Below, piece by piece: positions 10,289 to 19,722 of a stretch of 64,000 nucleotides of DNA. Origin of the DNA: Nitrospira sp. (GTDB lineage Bacteria > Nitrospirota > Nitrospiria > Nitrospirales > Nitrospiraceae); NCBI GenBank assembly GCA_024760545.1, contig CP060501.1:4356036-4420035 (forward strand), in the 5' to 3' direction. A program made the translations under genes and the position numbers. The stretch's first letter is position 1. Every line of letters starts with the position of its first letter. Under the pieces are notes generated by a model that was not told the origin of the DNA, ran no database searches, and worked only from the letters and a program-made list of their open reading frames with translations.

Positions 10289-11210
10289 CCTCATGAGCTT
10301 TGTTCCGTTGGGCCATCTCCGGTCTTCACAGGCGCGGCGAGACGAGCCATCCTCCGATGGCCGGCCTCGTCTTCCGTCATGGTTCAAGGTGCAGGCCAAA
10401 ACCGGCCCGGATTATCTCGATATTAAGCAGACTATGGAGCGGCTGAAGCTCCACACGATTTGCGAAGAGGCGGGCTGTCCTAACAGGTGGGAATGTTGGA
10501 ATGCCCGCACCGCGACGTTCCTGATCCTCGGCGACATCTGTACTAGGCGCTGCCACTATTGCTCAGTGCAGACCGGGAAGCCGTTTCCGGTTGATAACGG
10601 AGAGCCACATCGTGTCGCTGAGGCGATTCACGCCCTCGGCCTTCGCCATGCCGTCATCACGTCCGTCAATCGTGATGAACTACAGGACGGCGGCGCATGG
10701 GTCTTTGCCGAAACAATTCGGCAGACTAGACGTCTCAATCCGACCTGTACGATTGAAGTATTGATTCCGGACTTTGAGGGAAACGAGGAAGCGCTCAAGA
10801 TGATATGCGTGGAGAAACCGGAGATTCTGAATCACAACATTGAGACTGTGAGACGGCTCTTCCCATCGATACGCCCGCAAGGAAAATATCAGCGATCGAT
10901 CGATCTTCTTGCGCGCGCGAAGCGACAAGGAATGAGGACAAAGTCCGGCTTGATCTTGGGTATGGGGGAAACGATCGACGAAGCGCGCGAAGTCATGCGC
11001 GATCTCCGGAAGGTTGATTGCGACATCATCACCATCGGTCAGTATCTCCAGCCGACAAGAGACCATCTTCCAGTTGCCCGATTCTACGATCCGTCTGAAT
11101 TCATCGCACTCAAAGAGGAAGGGTTTGCAATTGGTTTCAGTCATGTTGAATCGGGTCCGCTGGTCAGAAGTTCCTATCATGCGGAGCAACAGAGCGATCG
11201 CGCATCGTAA
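10281..11210 (+). CDS. lipA: Lipoyl synthase
   Basis: 309 residues. Radical-SAM enzyme that inserts two sulfurs into protein-bound octanoyl groups. Both clusters are visible: the auxiliary-cluster motif CEEAGCPNRWEC and the radical-SAM motif CTRRCHYC, plus the essential C-terminal RSSYHA motif with the serine that ligates the auxiliary cluster (GPLVRSSYHA). The start at 10281 overlaps the upstream gene; a second ATG at 10293 is possible. The auxiliary cluster is consumed in each turnover and must be rebuilt, which fits the Mrp carrier encoded upstream. The first 30 residues are not conserved. Confidence 0.96.
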   Translation: MDNLMSFVPLGHLRSSQARRDEPSSDGRPRLPSWFKVQAKTGPDYLDIKQTMERLKLHTICEEAGCPNRWECWNARTATFLILGDICTRRCHYCSVQTGKPFPVDNGEPHRVAEAIHALGLRHAVITSVNRDELQDGGAWVFAETIRQTRRLNPTCTIEVLIPDFEGNEEALKMICVEKPEILNHNIETVRRLFPSIRPQGKYQRSIDLLARAKRQGMRTKSGLILGMGETIDEAREVMRDLRKVDCDIITIGQYLQPTRDHLPVARFYDPSEFIALKEEGFAIGFSHVESGPLVRSSYHAEQQSDRAS

Positions 11211-11333
11211 AGAAAGATCGACCTGAGGCATGTCACAGTGATCATGGGGCGTTGTATTCCGATCCTTCCTCGTTTGTTCGCATAGGCTTCCTTACTGTAA
11301 CCGGCTCTCGATTAAAGAAAGCTAATGAAGAAG

Positions 11334-11378
11334 TCTTCATGATTTATTCATGTGGCGTTCATGTGACGGAATTATAAA
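11334..11378 (+). promoter_or_regulatory. Pho-box-like array of three 11-bp repeats with -10 element
   Basis: TTCATG occurs at 11336, 11347 and 11358, exactly 11 bases apart, giving three units of 7+4 bases (nnTTCAT + spacer, 11334-11366). This is the architecture of PhoB/OmpR-family binding sites. A -10 TATAAA follows at 11373-11378, the distance at which such arrays replace the -35 element. No good -35 is present. The regulator identity is inferred only from the spacing. Confidence 0.6.
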
Positions 11379-11422
11379 AAAGCATGAGCATACAGAGTTC
11401 ACTTCACAAGAGGAGGGATGTC

Positions 11423-11665
11423 ATGAGTGTGAAGAGTATGATGTTGACCGTTGGATTCTTGTCGATGGCTGCAACTGCTATGGCGGACACCTCAAACAGC
11501 CTTACTACCGACACACGTCGGGTCGATGTTATTGATACCCACAAGGAGCTGGTCACGCAGTTGGACAGCAACAAAGGCGGAGGTCATGAGGCGCGCGTGG
11601 ATGTCATCGGAAGTATCGAGTCTAAAGGGCCGGTATACCCTTACATTGCACCGATGAACCGCTAA
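11423..11665 (+). CDS. Tiny exported protein with duplicated RVDVI motif
   Basis: 80 residues from ATG 11423, with a strong SD (GAGGAGG). An earlier ATG at 11384 is in frame but lacks an SD and would spoil the signal peptide. Residues 1-21 are a Sec signal peptide cut after AMA; the mature peptide is about 59 residues. RVDVI occurs twice (residues 33-37 and 58-62), separated by 25 residues. The mature part ends PYIAPMNR. Not a family I recognise. It has its own promoter and terminator, so it is a single-gene unit, and a Pho-box-like array suggests control by a response regulator. Confidence 0.75.
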   Translation: MSVKSMMLTVGFLSMAATAMADTSNSLTTDTRRVDVIDTHKELVTQLDSNKGGGHEARVDVIGSIESKGPVYPYIAPMNR

Positions 11666-11680
11666 GACCTGCTGAAACTA

Positions 11681-11710
11681 CTGAGGAGGATATGGCCATG
11701 TCCTCCTCAG
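11681..11710. terminator. Bidirectional hairpin terminator
   Basis: Perfect 10-bp stem CTGAGGAGGA / TCCTCCTCAG around a 10-base loop, followed on the plus strand by ATTTCTT. It lies between the small exported protein and the convergent methyltransferase, so it probably serves both. Confidence 0.7.
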
Positions 11711-11748
11711 ATTTCTTCCAAATCGTATATCCTAGTCTCTCCGGTTTC

Positions 11749-12543
11749 TTACGAAGTGCGTTTCCACCCCGAAAGCACACAGCGTTGCGCAATCAGCGGT
11801 GTGAATCGAGCAATGTCTTGTGAGATGTTGATCATAAACCGGTCGGCGAGGGACTGATCCTCAAAACACTCGTAGACGTCGTCAAGAAAACCACCGCGGA
11901 GCAGCGGGTGATAGAGAAATTCATGATTGGGACCCGTTGTGATTTCCAGCGGATACTCCATTGCCCCGTCGCGCTCCAGATCGAGTCCCTTGAGCCATCC
12001 TTGCCCATCTTTTGCGGAAGGCCGTTCGTTTAGGTAAGCCTGAAAACGCTCTCGCTCGTCTGTCAGGCCGTGCTGGATCATCACCTGGTCCACCCGCTGC
12101 CACAGTGAATCGAACGTCCCATGCGATGGAAAGGTCAGCACCAGCTGACCTCCCGGTTTGAGATGTTGCACCAGTCCCTGAACCGCTCTGAATCGGTTCG
12201 GGCGAAAGAACATGACCGAAAGATTCCCCGTGATGCGATCAAATGTCGGCAGATCGGCAGGCAGGAATCGCATGTCCATACACTCGAATCGAAGCCATGG
12301 CAATTGTGAACCTTGAATGGCTCGCGCGCGTGCGACTTGATCGGCACTCGCATCGATGGCCATCACTTCTCCTGTTGGGCCAACCTGCTCAGCCAGATAA
12401 AAGGCCGGAATGCCGTGACCGCAAGCAATATCGAGGATGTGTACTCCCCGACGAAGATCCAAATGGCGGAGGAGCGATTCCGCGAAAGGCGTGGACCAAT
12501 AATCATGCTTCGGAAGAGCCCATCGAAGAGTCGGGGTGTTCAT
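11749..12543 (-). CDS. SAM-dependent methyltransferase
   Basis: 264 residues, class I Rossmann-fold methyltransferase. Motif I is ILDIACGHGIPAFYLAEQ, the acidic residue after strand 2 is in VMAIDASADQV, and the motif IV region is FDRITGNLSVMFF. The fold resembles the UbiE/Coq5 group. The C-terminal third is a lid that should hold the acceptor, which cannot be named. It stands alone between two convergent or same-strand genes (pgm starts its own unit upstream), so context gives no substrate clue. Confidence 0.8.
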   Translation of the reverse strand: MNTPTLRWALPKHDYWSTPFAESLLRHLDLRRGVHILDIACGHGIPAFYLAEQVGPTGEVMAIDASADQVARARAIQGSQLPWLRFECMDMRFLPADLPTFDRITGNLSVMFFRPNRFRAVQGLVQHLKPGGQLVLTFPSHGTFDSLWQRVDQVMIQHGLTDERERFQAYLNERPSAKDGQGWLKGLDLERDGAMEYPLEITTGPNHEFLYHPLLRGGFLDDVYECFEDQSLADRFMINISQDIARFTPLIAQRCVLSGWKRTS

Positions 12544-12649
12544 TTTAGAAAGAAGACGGAGATGGGCTCATCTTGGCGGACGTCGTCCTAGGTCTATTGG
12601 GAGAGAACATCTCCTACATCGAAGAACCGTGTATTCGGAACGCTACGCA

Positions 12650-14293
12650 TTAACGGATTTTCAGCGCTTTCCCAATTAATACCCGTGCCTCTTCCTGAAT
12701 CCGTTTCAAATGTTCTGTTCCCTTGAAGCTCTCTGCGTAAAGCTTGTACACATCCTCCGTGCCTGAGGGCCGGGCGGCGAACCAGCCGTTCGCCGTGACG
12801 ACTTTCAGACCACCGATCGCGGCGTTATTGCCTGGAGCTTTGGTAAGCATGGTCACAATGCGGTCCCCTGCGAGTTCGGTTGCGTTCACTTGATCGGGTG
12901 AGAGTTTGGAGAGAATGGTCTTCTGCTCCGGTGTGGCCGGGGCGTCGATTCGTTCATAGACTGGCTCGCCCAGTTCTCCGGTAAGGTCTCGGTATAACTC
13001 GGACGGATCGCGACCCGACTTGGCCATCATCTCAGCAGCCAATAGATCCATGATAATGCCGTCCTTATCGGTGGACCAGGCTGTGCCGTCGCGCCGGAGG
13101 AACGACGCGCCGGCACTTTCCTCACCGCCGAAACCGAGTGAGCCATCGAGCAAACCATTCACAAACCACTTGAAGCCCACCGGTACCTCAACCAGTTTCC
13201 GCTGAAGTTTGGTCGCGACCCGATCGATCAAGCTGCTGCTGACCAATGTCTTGCCGATACCGGCATCAGGGTTCCAGTTGGGACGATTGGCAAAGAGATA
13301 GGCAATCGAAACGGCAAGGTAATGGTTGGGATTCATCAAGCCGGAACGAGTGACGATGCCGTGGCGATCGTTGTCCGCGTCATTTCCGAATGCCACATCG
13401 AAGCGATCTTTCAGGGCGATGAGATTGGCCATCGCATATGGAGATGAACAGTCCATGCGGATCTTGCCATCCCAGTCCAACGGCATGAACCGAAACGTCG
13501 GATCAACCACTGGATTGACGATCTCGATATTCAGTCCGTAGCGCTCTGCCAGCGGCTGCCAATAGGCCACACCGGAGCCACCTAGGGGATCGATGGCAAG
13601 CTTCAACCTGGCGGACTTGATGATATCAACATCAATCACGTTGATGAGATCCCCAAGATACGCGCCGAGGTAATCGTGTCGATGGGTTGTGGGTGCTTGC
13701 CGGGCCAGTCCGATCGACATGCGCTTCGTGCCCTGGAGTTTTTCGCTCAGCAAGGCATTCGCTCGGTCCTCGATCCACGTGGTGACTTGTGTGTCGGCGG
13801 GTCCTCCATGTGGGGGGTTGTACTTAATTCCGCCGTCTTCCGGTGGATTATGCGACGGAGTGATGACGATGCCGTCGGCTAACCCGGAAGTTCGGCCTCG
13901 GTTATAAGTGAGGATCGCATGTGAGATAACGGGCGTCGGTGTGAATCCGTCATTCTGATCGATCATGACCTCGACGCCATTTGCCGCGAGAACTTCGATC
14001 GCCGTGACCCAGGCAGGTTCCGACAGTGCGTGCGTATCTTTTCCCAAATAGAGCGGGCCGGTCGTGTGTTGTGCCATCCGATACTCGCAGACTGCTTGAG
14101 TGATCGTCGCGACATGGTCCTCATTAAAGCTGTGCTTGAAGGAGGAGCCCCGATGGCCTGACGTGCCGAATGAAACACGTTGCTCACGGGCAGATGTATC
14201 CGGCTTACCTGTCGAATACGCCGACAAGAGCCTACTCACGTCCACGAGCATTGACGCCGGTGCCCGCTGTCCTGCGAGAGGATGAGTTTCCAT
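12650..14293 (-). CDS. pgm: Phosphoglucomutase (alpha-D-glucose specific)
   Basis: 547 residues from ATG 14293. The frame opens at a TTG at 14329, but [11 protein letters not shown] aligns with the usual Pgm start. It interconverts glucose 1- and 6-phosphate, feeding glycogen and nucleotide-sugar synthesis. Motifs: [10 protein letters not shown], the phosphoserine loop [17 protein letters not shown], metal loop [10 protein letters not shown], sugar-binding [10 protein letters not shown] and the phosphate-binding [13 protein letters not shown]. All catalytic features are intact. Single gene, with 106 bases to the methyltransferase downstream. Confidence 0.95.
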   Translation of the reverse strand: METHPLAGQRAPASMLVDVSRLLSAYSTGKPDTSAREQRVSFGTSGHRGSSFKHSFNEDHVATITQAVCEYRMAQHTTGPLYLGKDTHALSEPAWVTAIEVLAANGVEVMIDQNDGFTPTPVISHAILTYNRGRTSGLADGIVITPSHNPPEDGGIKYNPPHGGPADTQVTTWIEDRANALLSEKLQGTKRMSIGLARQAPTTHRHDYLGAYLGDLINVIDVDIIKSARLKLAIDPLGGSGVAYWQPLAERYGLNIEIVNPVVDPTFRFMPLDWDGKIRMDCSSPYAMANLIALKDRFDVAFGNDADNDRHGIVTRSGLMNPNHYLAVSIAYLFANRPNWNPDAGIGKTLVSSSLIDRVATKLQRKLVEVPVGFKWFVNGLLDGSLGFGGEESAGASFLRRDGTAWSTDKDGIIMDLLAAEMMAKSGRDPSELYRDLTGELGEPVYERIDAPATPEQKTILSKLSPDQVNATELAGDRIVTMLTKAPGNNAAIGGLKVVTANGWFAARPSGTEDVYKLYAESFKGTEHLKRIQEEARVLIGKALKIR

Positions 14294-14524
14294 AGACAAC
14301 GTGTAGTTCCAATACCCGTTCTCTGTCAACTCCGGAAAGTCAGATGAAGATGAGAAGGTGTGACTGCTTGTGCAATATCTTTGCGCCTTATCTATGCCGA
14401 AGGGATGTCGAGAACTCGAGAAAGAGCGGTGAGAAATCCCTTGTAGAACGCTGAGTTGATAGATTTAAACTGATCGATCCGGTAAGATGCCAAGAACGAC
14501 GCTTACGTGCTCTGAGGGGGTGGT

Positions 14525-17500
14525 GTGTCCCGTCTTCGGCTTGCGCTTGTGATCATCCTTTCCCTCGTGGTGGTGGTCGGAGTCTTTCTTGCGTTCTCCA
14601 GAGAATTGACCGGCGAAGACTATCTCAAGGACTTTGTCCTCAAGCAACTCGAGGAGAGCCTGGGAAGGAAAATCGACGTTCATCGCGTTAAATTTGTCGT
14701 CTTTCCCCGCATTCGTGTGGAACTCTCCGATGTCACCGTTCATGACCCCCAATCGGATCAGGCGGTATTGACGGCTAAGCGGGTCAATCTTGTTCTCCGT
14801 CTCTGGCCGCTTCTCAAGAAGCAAGTTGTTGGGAAACGATTATTGATCGAAGAACCGACGCTTACGCTTCGGCGGAACGAACGTGGCCGCTGGAATGTTC
14901 TGGATGGATTGAACGGCCAGGCTGATACCGATGAACGAACGATGGAGCAGATGGCCAGGACATTCATGATTAGGGAAGCCAAGCTCGTGAATGGCACGAT
15001 TACCGTCATCGATTCGGCCAGACCCGATGGAATTCGGTCCATCAAATTGGAACACGTCGAGTTCGGCCTGCTTGTCCGGGCCGACCGTGGGCTTGCGGAA
15101 TTGCATGCCTCGGCGGCTCACCAAGGGGCGCAGGGATTATCGGCTGTTTCGCTCGATGGAGTCATCAAACAAGCAGAGCAACCAGTGTCCTTATCCGGGG
15201 AAGAAACGGGAGAATCGGGTTCAGGATTTCAGTTCGAAGGACATATCGATGCCGCTGATCTCAAGGTGCGTGACGCCGCCGACTTTCTTGGCCCTCGGCC
15301 GGTTCCTGAGCATCTTCAAGGTGCCTTGAATCTCCGGAGCACCGTTCGCGTGATGCCGGGAGTGGCCGGATATGACATGGTGTTATCGGAGATGACCGCT
15401 CATTTGAACGATATCACGATGACAGGAAATGCCAATCTCGCCGGCCTTCTGACTCCTCAACCCACGTTTTCGGTGACGTTCACCAGCACGCTCGTCGCTC
15501 TCCCTCAGCTGCTGAAAACGATTCCCCCGGCTTGGATCCACCCGCAACTTCCGGCCTTACTGGCCGATCGCCAGATTGACGGCAAGGTGCAGGTCATCAA
15601 TGCGACATTGACCGGATCTGCGACGACGGGCCCTCAACTTTCGACGACCGGGGAGTTCCATGTTCGAGAAGGTCAAGGACTGATCGGCCGCGATCGTGTG
15701 GCGGTGAAAGATTTGGCGGCGGTCGTCATGGTAGAGGCTGGACGTGTTCGCATCGCGAAGGTGACCGGAATGTATGGAGCGATGCAAATCACTGATGGAA
15801 AAGCGGAGGTGTCGTTTCTTGACGCAGGTCCGTGGCTCGAACTGGAGATCACAGGAGAGACGGGGGCGTCGCATTTGCTGGAGTTTTTGGCCAAGACCGT
15901 ATCGGCCGGGCGAGTCACGCAAATGCTTGCCGGCATTCGGGATGCGGAGGGTATGGCACAGTCGACCTTTCGTCTTGTGGGTCCTTTGAATCAGCCCGGT
16001 GGGATTACATTTGCCGGCGGGGAGATTATCGCTCGTCAGGTCAGTCTCTCTCATGTCGCGTTGCCTGAGCGTTTGACCGGGCTGCAGGGGCGATTCGTTC
16101 TAGCTGATGGGGCTACTCAGTTTGAGCAAGTCACCGGACATCTTGGAGGGACCGCCGTGCAGGTCCAAGGAATGATTGGCGGCGGAACGGCGAGTGTCTT
16201 TCAAGACTTTGCCATTCGCGCGCGCGGCGATGCCGCGCAGATGGTGCGCTTGTTCCGACCCGCTGTAACCGAACCGGGCGCTTTCGAAGGTATGCTCAGC
16301 TCAGCGGTTGTTCTATTAGGTTCGACGACGAGACCCCAGATTCGAGGAACAGTCGTGCTCGATGAGGCTAAAGTGACACTCGGCTCGATGGAGAAACCAA
16401 TGGGAGCGCATGCCACGGTCGAGTTTGAAGGCATGATATCCCAAGGCACCGGTGTGACGTTGCATCGGGTAGAGCTGGTCTTGCCCACGGTGAGTATTCC
16501 GGCGAAGGGAACCCTGCATTTCGGCGATCGCTTCATGATTGATATGGCCGTGGCGACGAGCACGTTGTCGGTATCCAGTCTGCCGGAATGGGCATCCAAG
16601 AATTGGCTTGAGGCAGGCAATCTCGAGCTCTCGCTCGATATCAAAGGGAAAGACACAGATTGGAAGGCGTGGCGGATCACCGGATGGATGGGTTTGACGA
16701 ATGGGTTGATGACGGCCAAGGGGATCGAAGGACATATTCAGGACCTCTATGCGCGCGTAAAGTTTGTGCGCAACGAGGTCGAACTCAAGCGGCTGTCGTT
16801 CAAAATTCAGGGTAGCGACATTGCCATAGAGGCCGCGATTCGAAACTGGCCGGCAAAGCCGTTCATCACCGGGAGGATCGAATCAAACCAGCTTGACTTG
16901 GGGTTGCTGATTCCGAAGGGTGAGCGGACTCCGATGCGTGAGTTCCTCGAAACTTTAGCGGCCACCAGTCATGTCACCATGTCGGCGGCTGTCGCGCGGG
17001 GGCACTACAGGCATATGAAGTTCGGCGCGATTTCGGCTCGCATCAATATTCAGGACGGCGTATTGGATATCGACCGGATTTCCGGCGAGTCGACCCACGG
17101 GCACGTGGCTGGACGGCTGGTGGTACAACTTCCACCCAAGGCGCCGGCGGATCTTGACCTCTCGTTCCGGGCCACCGGCGTGGAATTCGATGACCTCCTG
17201 AGACTGACGAAGACGCAGGCCCACAGTGTGTCAGGAGAAATCCGCTTCAGTGGTGTGCTTCGAGGCCACGGACGCAATCCACATGGGATCTACCCTTCGT
17301 TGAACGGAAAAGTCGAGCTATTGTTGGAAAACGGGCGCATCCTAAAATCAAATGAGCGGGCGGTATGGAAAATCATCAGTTTGCTGAACCTCCCCGCTGT
17401 GTTACAGGGGAAGGTCGATCTTGAAAAAGAGGGACTCCCGTATAACAGGATATCCGCGATCGTGACGATTCAAGACGGTATGTTTCAGACAGAAAATCTC

Positions 17501-17884
17501 ATTATCGATAGCCCGATTCTGAAGATTACCGCCGCCGGAAATTACGACTTGCCGACGGATCAACTGGATCTCGCTGTGGCCGTGAGTCCGTTTGGGTCCT
17601 ATTCACAATTTCTCAAGACGATTCCACTCTTTGGCCGAATCATTGCCGGGGACCGCAAGGGGTTAGCCACAGCAATGTTCACCGTGAAGGGCGCGTTAGA
17701 AGATCCTGAAGTGACCTATCTGCCGGTAAAGTCCTTTGCGACCGGCCTGTCGGGCTTAGCCCAACTGGCGGTCGATGTCTTAACAAATACGCTGACGCTT
17801 CCCATGGATCTAGTCACGCCCGATGAAGAAACTGGAGTGAGACCTAAGGATATGACCCTCTCACCAGCTCCTGTCGTGCCTTGA
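14525..17884 (+). CDS. AsmA-family envelope protein
   Basis: 1119 residues from a GTG start. An N-terminal membrane anchor (residues 5-24, LALVIILSLVVVVGVFLAF) is followed by an AsmA N-terminal module (VHRVKFVVFPRIRVELSDVTVHDP) and a long periplasmic region of repeated beta strands, ending in an AsmA C-terminal-like segment (GNYDLPTDQLDLAVAVSPFGS). Such proteins are thought to form bridges that move phospholipids between inner and outer membrane (the AsmA/TamB/YhdP group). No paired Tam or Bam gene is nearby. The gene has a 230-base upstream gap in which I see no clear promoter. Confidence 0.85.
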   Translation: MSRLRLALVIILSLVVVVGVFLAFSRELTGEDYLKDFVLKQLEESLGRKIDVHRVKFVVFPRIRVELSDVTVHDPQSDQAVLTAKRVNLVLRLWPLLKKQVVGKRLLIEEPTLTLRRNERGRWNVLDGLNGQADTDERTMEQMARTFMIREAKLVNGTITVIDSARPDGIRSIKLEHVEFGLLVRADRGLAELHASAAHQGAQGLSAVSLDGVIKQAEQPVSLSGEETGESGSGFQFEGHIDAADLKVRDAADFLGPRPVPEHLQGALNLRSTVRVMPGVAGYDMVLSEMTAHLNDITMTGNANLAGLLTPQPTFSVTFTSTLVALPQLLKTIPPAWIHPQLPALLADRQIDGKVQVINATLTGSATTGPQLSTTGEFHVREGQGLIGRDRVAVKDLAAVVMVEAGRVRIAKVTGMYGAMQITDGKAEVSFLDAGPWLELEITGETGASHLLEFLAKTVSAGRVTQMLAGIRDAEGMAQSTFRLVGPLNQPGGITFAGGEIIARQVSLSHVALPERLTGLQGRFVLADGATQFEQVTGHLGGTAVQVQGMIGGGTASVFQDFAIRARGDAAQMVRLFRPAVTEPGAFEGMLSSAVVLLGSTTRPQIRGTVVLDEAKVTLGSMEKPMGAHATVEFEGMISQGTGVTLHRVELVLPTVSIPAKGTLHFGDRFMIDMAVATSTLSVSSLPEWASKNWLEAGNLELSLDIKGKDTDWKAWRITGWMGLTNGLMTAKGIEGHIQDLYARVKFVRNEVELKRLSFKIQGSDIAIEAAIRNWPAKPFITGRIESNQLDLGLLIPKGERTPMREFLETLAATSHVTMSAAVARGHYRHMKFGAISARINIQDGVLDIDRISGESTHGHVAGRLVVQLPPKAPADLDLSFRATGVEFDDLLRLTKTQAHSVSGEIRFSGVLRGHGRNPHGIYPSLNGKVELLLENGRILKSNERAVWKIISLLNLPAVLQGKVDLEKEGLPYNRISAIVTIQDGMFQTENLIIDSPILKITAAGNYDLPTDQLDLAVAVSPFGSYSQFLKTIPLFGRIIAGDRKGLATAMFTVKGALEDPEVTYLPVKSFATGLSGLAQLAVDVLTNTLTLPMDLVTPDEETGVRPKDMTLSPAPVVP

Positions 17885-17991
17885 CCGGCTCCAATTCTTG
17901 ACCGACCCCTAAACGCATGCTAGCATCGATTGATTATGGATTCTGACATCTCAATGGTTTCACTCAACTCTACTATCCTCCTCGCTTATTC

Positions 17992-19140
17992 ATGAAACGC
18001 ACCACGATGTCTCAACTTGAAGCCGCCACACTATTCATTGCCGCCAGCGAACAGGACTCGAATTTGTTCTATGCGACGCGATTCATTGCTCCGGACCCGT
18101 TTATCTATTTGGAAGTCAAGGGTGAGCGATTGATGGTCATGAGTGACCTGGAAATGGATCGCGCCAGGGCGCAAGCGTCGGTCGATCGAGTGCTGTCCTA
18201 CTCCGAGATCGAACAGAAGGCGAAGACCAAGGGTATCAAGGACCCGACGACGGTCGATATCGTGCACATCGTGTTAAAAGAGTTCAAAGTGCGCCGTCTG
18301 CTGGTGCCGGCCAATTTCCCATTCATCCATGCCACACGGTTGCAAGAGCTGGGATACAGCCTGAAACCGAAGCGCGATCCCTTCTACGAGCAACGAGTCG
18401 TGAAAAGTGCGGAAGAGGTTCGCCATATCGAACAGTCTCAACGAGCGACTGAAGATGCCGTGGCTTCAGCGCACGATATGTTGCGGCGGGCGACGATACG
18501 TGATGGAGCGCTTTGGGTTGATGAAGCCGTCTTGACTGCCGAACGGGTAAAGCAGTTGATCAACGTGAGACTCATGGAACAGAACTGCGTGGCCCAACAT
18601 ACGATCGTGGCGGGAGGGGAGCAAGCCTGTGATCCGCACAATGAAGGGAGCGGCCCCTTGCCGGCTCATCGCAGCATTATTTTTGACGTGTTCCCTCGAT
18701 CTGCGACGAGCCGCTATTTTGCGGACATGTCGCGTACGGTCATACGCGGGATGGTGAGTCAGGATTTGAAGCGGTTGTATGGAATCGTGAAGGATGCCCA
18801 GGAAGAGGCCATCGACAAGATCAAGGACGGCGCCGACGGAATGAAAATCCATCACGGCATCTGCGCGCGTTTCGAGAAGGCCGGATACAAGACCGGCGTG
18901 GTGAACGGCCGCATGCAGGGGTACTTTCACGGGACCGGGCATGGGGTAGGGCTGGATATTCACGAAGCGCCTCGTATCAGCCGAACCGGGTCCCTCTTGC
19001 AAGAGGGCCATGTTGTCACCGTCGAACCAGGACTGTACTATCCGGGATTGGGAGCGGTCCGAATCGAGGACATGGTGCTAGTGACGAAGGACGGTTGTCG
19101 CAATCTCACCAACTTCCCCAAGATCTTTGAGCTTGAATAG
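17992..19140 (+). CDS. M24-family Xaa-Pro aminopeptidase-like metalloprotease
   Basis: 382 residues. Pita-bread fold peptidase: the five metal ligands are visible as Asp in IIFDVFPR, Asp in RYFADMSRT, His in GTGHGVGLDIHE, Glu in VTVEPGLYY and Glu in AVRIEDMVLV. The N-terminal 130 residues form the creatinase-like domain. It releases N-terminal residues ahead of proline, though specificity cannot be fixed from sequence. ATG 17992 has no clear SD; ATG 18007 is an alternative. It is followed by archease and rtcB on the same strand with gaps of under 80 bases. Confidence 0.88.
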   Translation: MKRTTMSQLEAATLFIAASEQDSNLFYATRFIAPDPFIYLEVKGERLMVMSDLEMDRARAQASVDRVLSYSEIEQKAKTKGIKDPTTVDIVHIVLKEFKVRRLLVPANFPFIHATRLQELGYSLKPKRDPFYEQRVVKSAEEVRHIEQSQRATEDAVASAHDMLRRATIRDGALWVDEAVLTAERVKQLINVRLMEQNCVAQHTIVAGGEQACDPHNEGSGPLPAHRSIIFDVFPRSATSRYFADMSRTVIRGMVSQDLKRLYGIVKDAQEEAIDKIKDGADGMKIHHGICARFEKAGYKTGVVNGRMQGYFHGTGHGVGLDIHEAPRISRTGSLLQEGHVVTVEPGLYYPGLGAVRIEDMVLVTKDGCRNLTNFPKIFELE

Positions 19141-19208
19141 CCTGCAATCAGGCATTCCGCTCTTCCCGCGGCGTATTCTGATCGGCTCAGCGCTTCGAGT
19201 ACACTCGG

Positions 19209-19646
19209 ATGTCCCACTCTTTTCATTTTCTAGACGATGTCGCCACAGCTGATCTGGCATTCGACGCCTCCGGCGATTCACTTCAGGAACTCTTCCAAGG
19301 AGCGACCTGCGCAATCATGGAGGCGCTAGCCGATCCTGACACGATTGGCTCCTCTTGGCGGCAAGCGATTGAGCGAACGGACGAAGATCCCGCCGCGCTG
19401 TTGTTTGATTGGCTCTCGGACCTGGTGTATTGGAAGGATGCGGCCGGGGTCGTATTCAGCAAGGCGGACCTCATCCTCACTCGCCAAGATGACGGCTGCT
19501 GGAAACTAAGGGGGCTGCTTTATGGAGAGTCGGTCAACGGCTCAACGCAAACGTTGAGGGCCGATGTGAAGGGAGTCACCAAGCATCTCTATCGACTTGC
19601 TCAGGAAAAAGGACAATGGACCGTCAGGATCGTGTTGGATGTATAA
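19209..19646 (+). CDS. Archease, RtcB activator
   Basis: 145 residues. The archease pattern is clear: an early FHFLDDVATADLAFDASG, the helix LLFDWLSDLVYWKD, and a C-terminal KGVTKHLYRL region followed by a terminal VLDV. Archease speeds guanylylation of the RNA ligase RtcB and allows several turnovers. The gene lies 76 bases upstream of rtcB, the usual partnership. No rtcA (cyclase) or rtcR regulator is present here, so the RNA substrates are unknown. Confidence 0.88.
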   Translation: MSHSFHFLDDVATADLAFDASGDSLQELFQGATCAIMEALADPDTIGSSWRQAIERTDEDPAALLFDWLSDLVYWKDAAGVVFSKADLILTRQDDGCWKLRGLLYGESVNGSTQTLRADVKGVTKHLYRLAQEKGQWTVRIVLDV

Positions 19647-19675
19647 GATGCGTGAAGTGTATCTCGTTCTTCGTC

Positions 19676-19685
19676 GTTCGCGAAC
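19676..19685. repeat. Perfect palindrome upstream of rtcB
   Basis: GTTCGCGAAC, a 10-base perfect palindrome in the archease-rtcB gap, 37 bases before the rtcB ATG. It could be an operator or the base of an RNA hairpin; no other support is visible. Confidence 0.3.
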
Positions 19686-19722
19686 AACAGTGGGGCGAAA
19701 ATGATGAACCGGGTCATCGATC

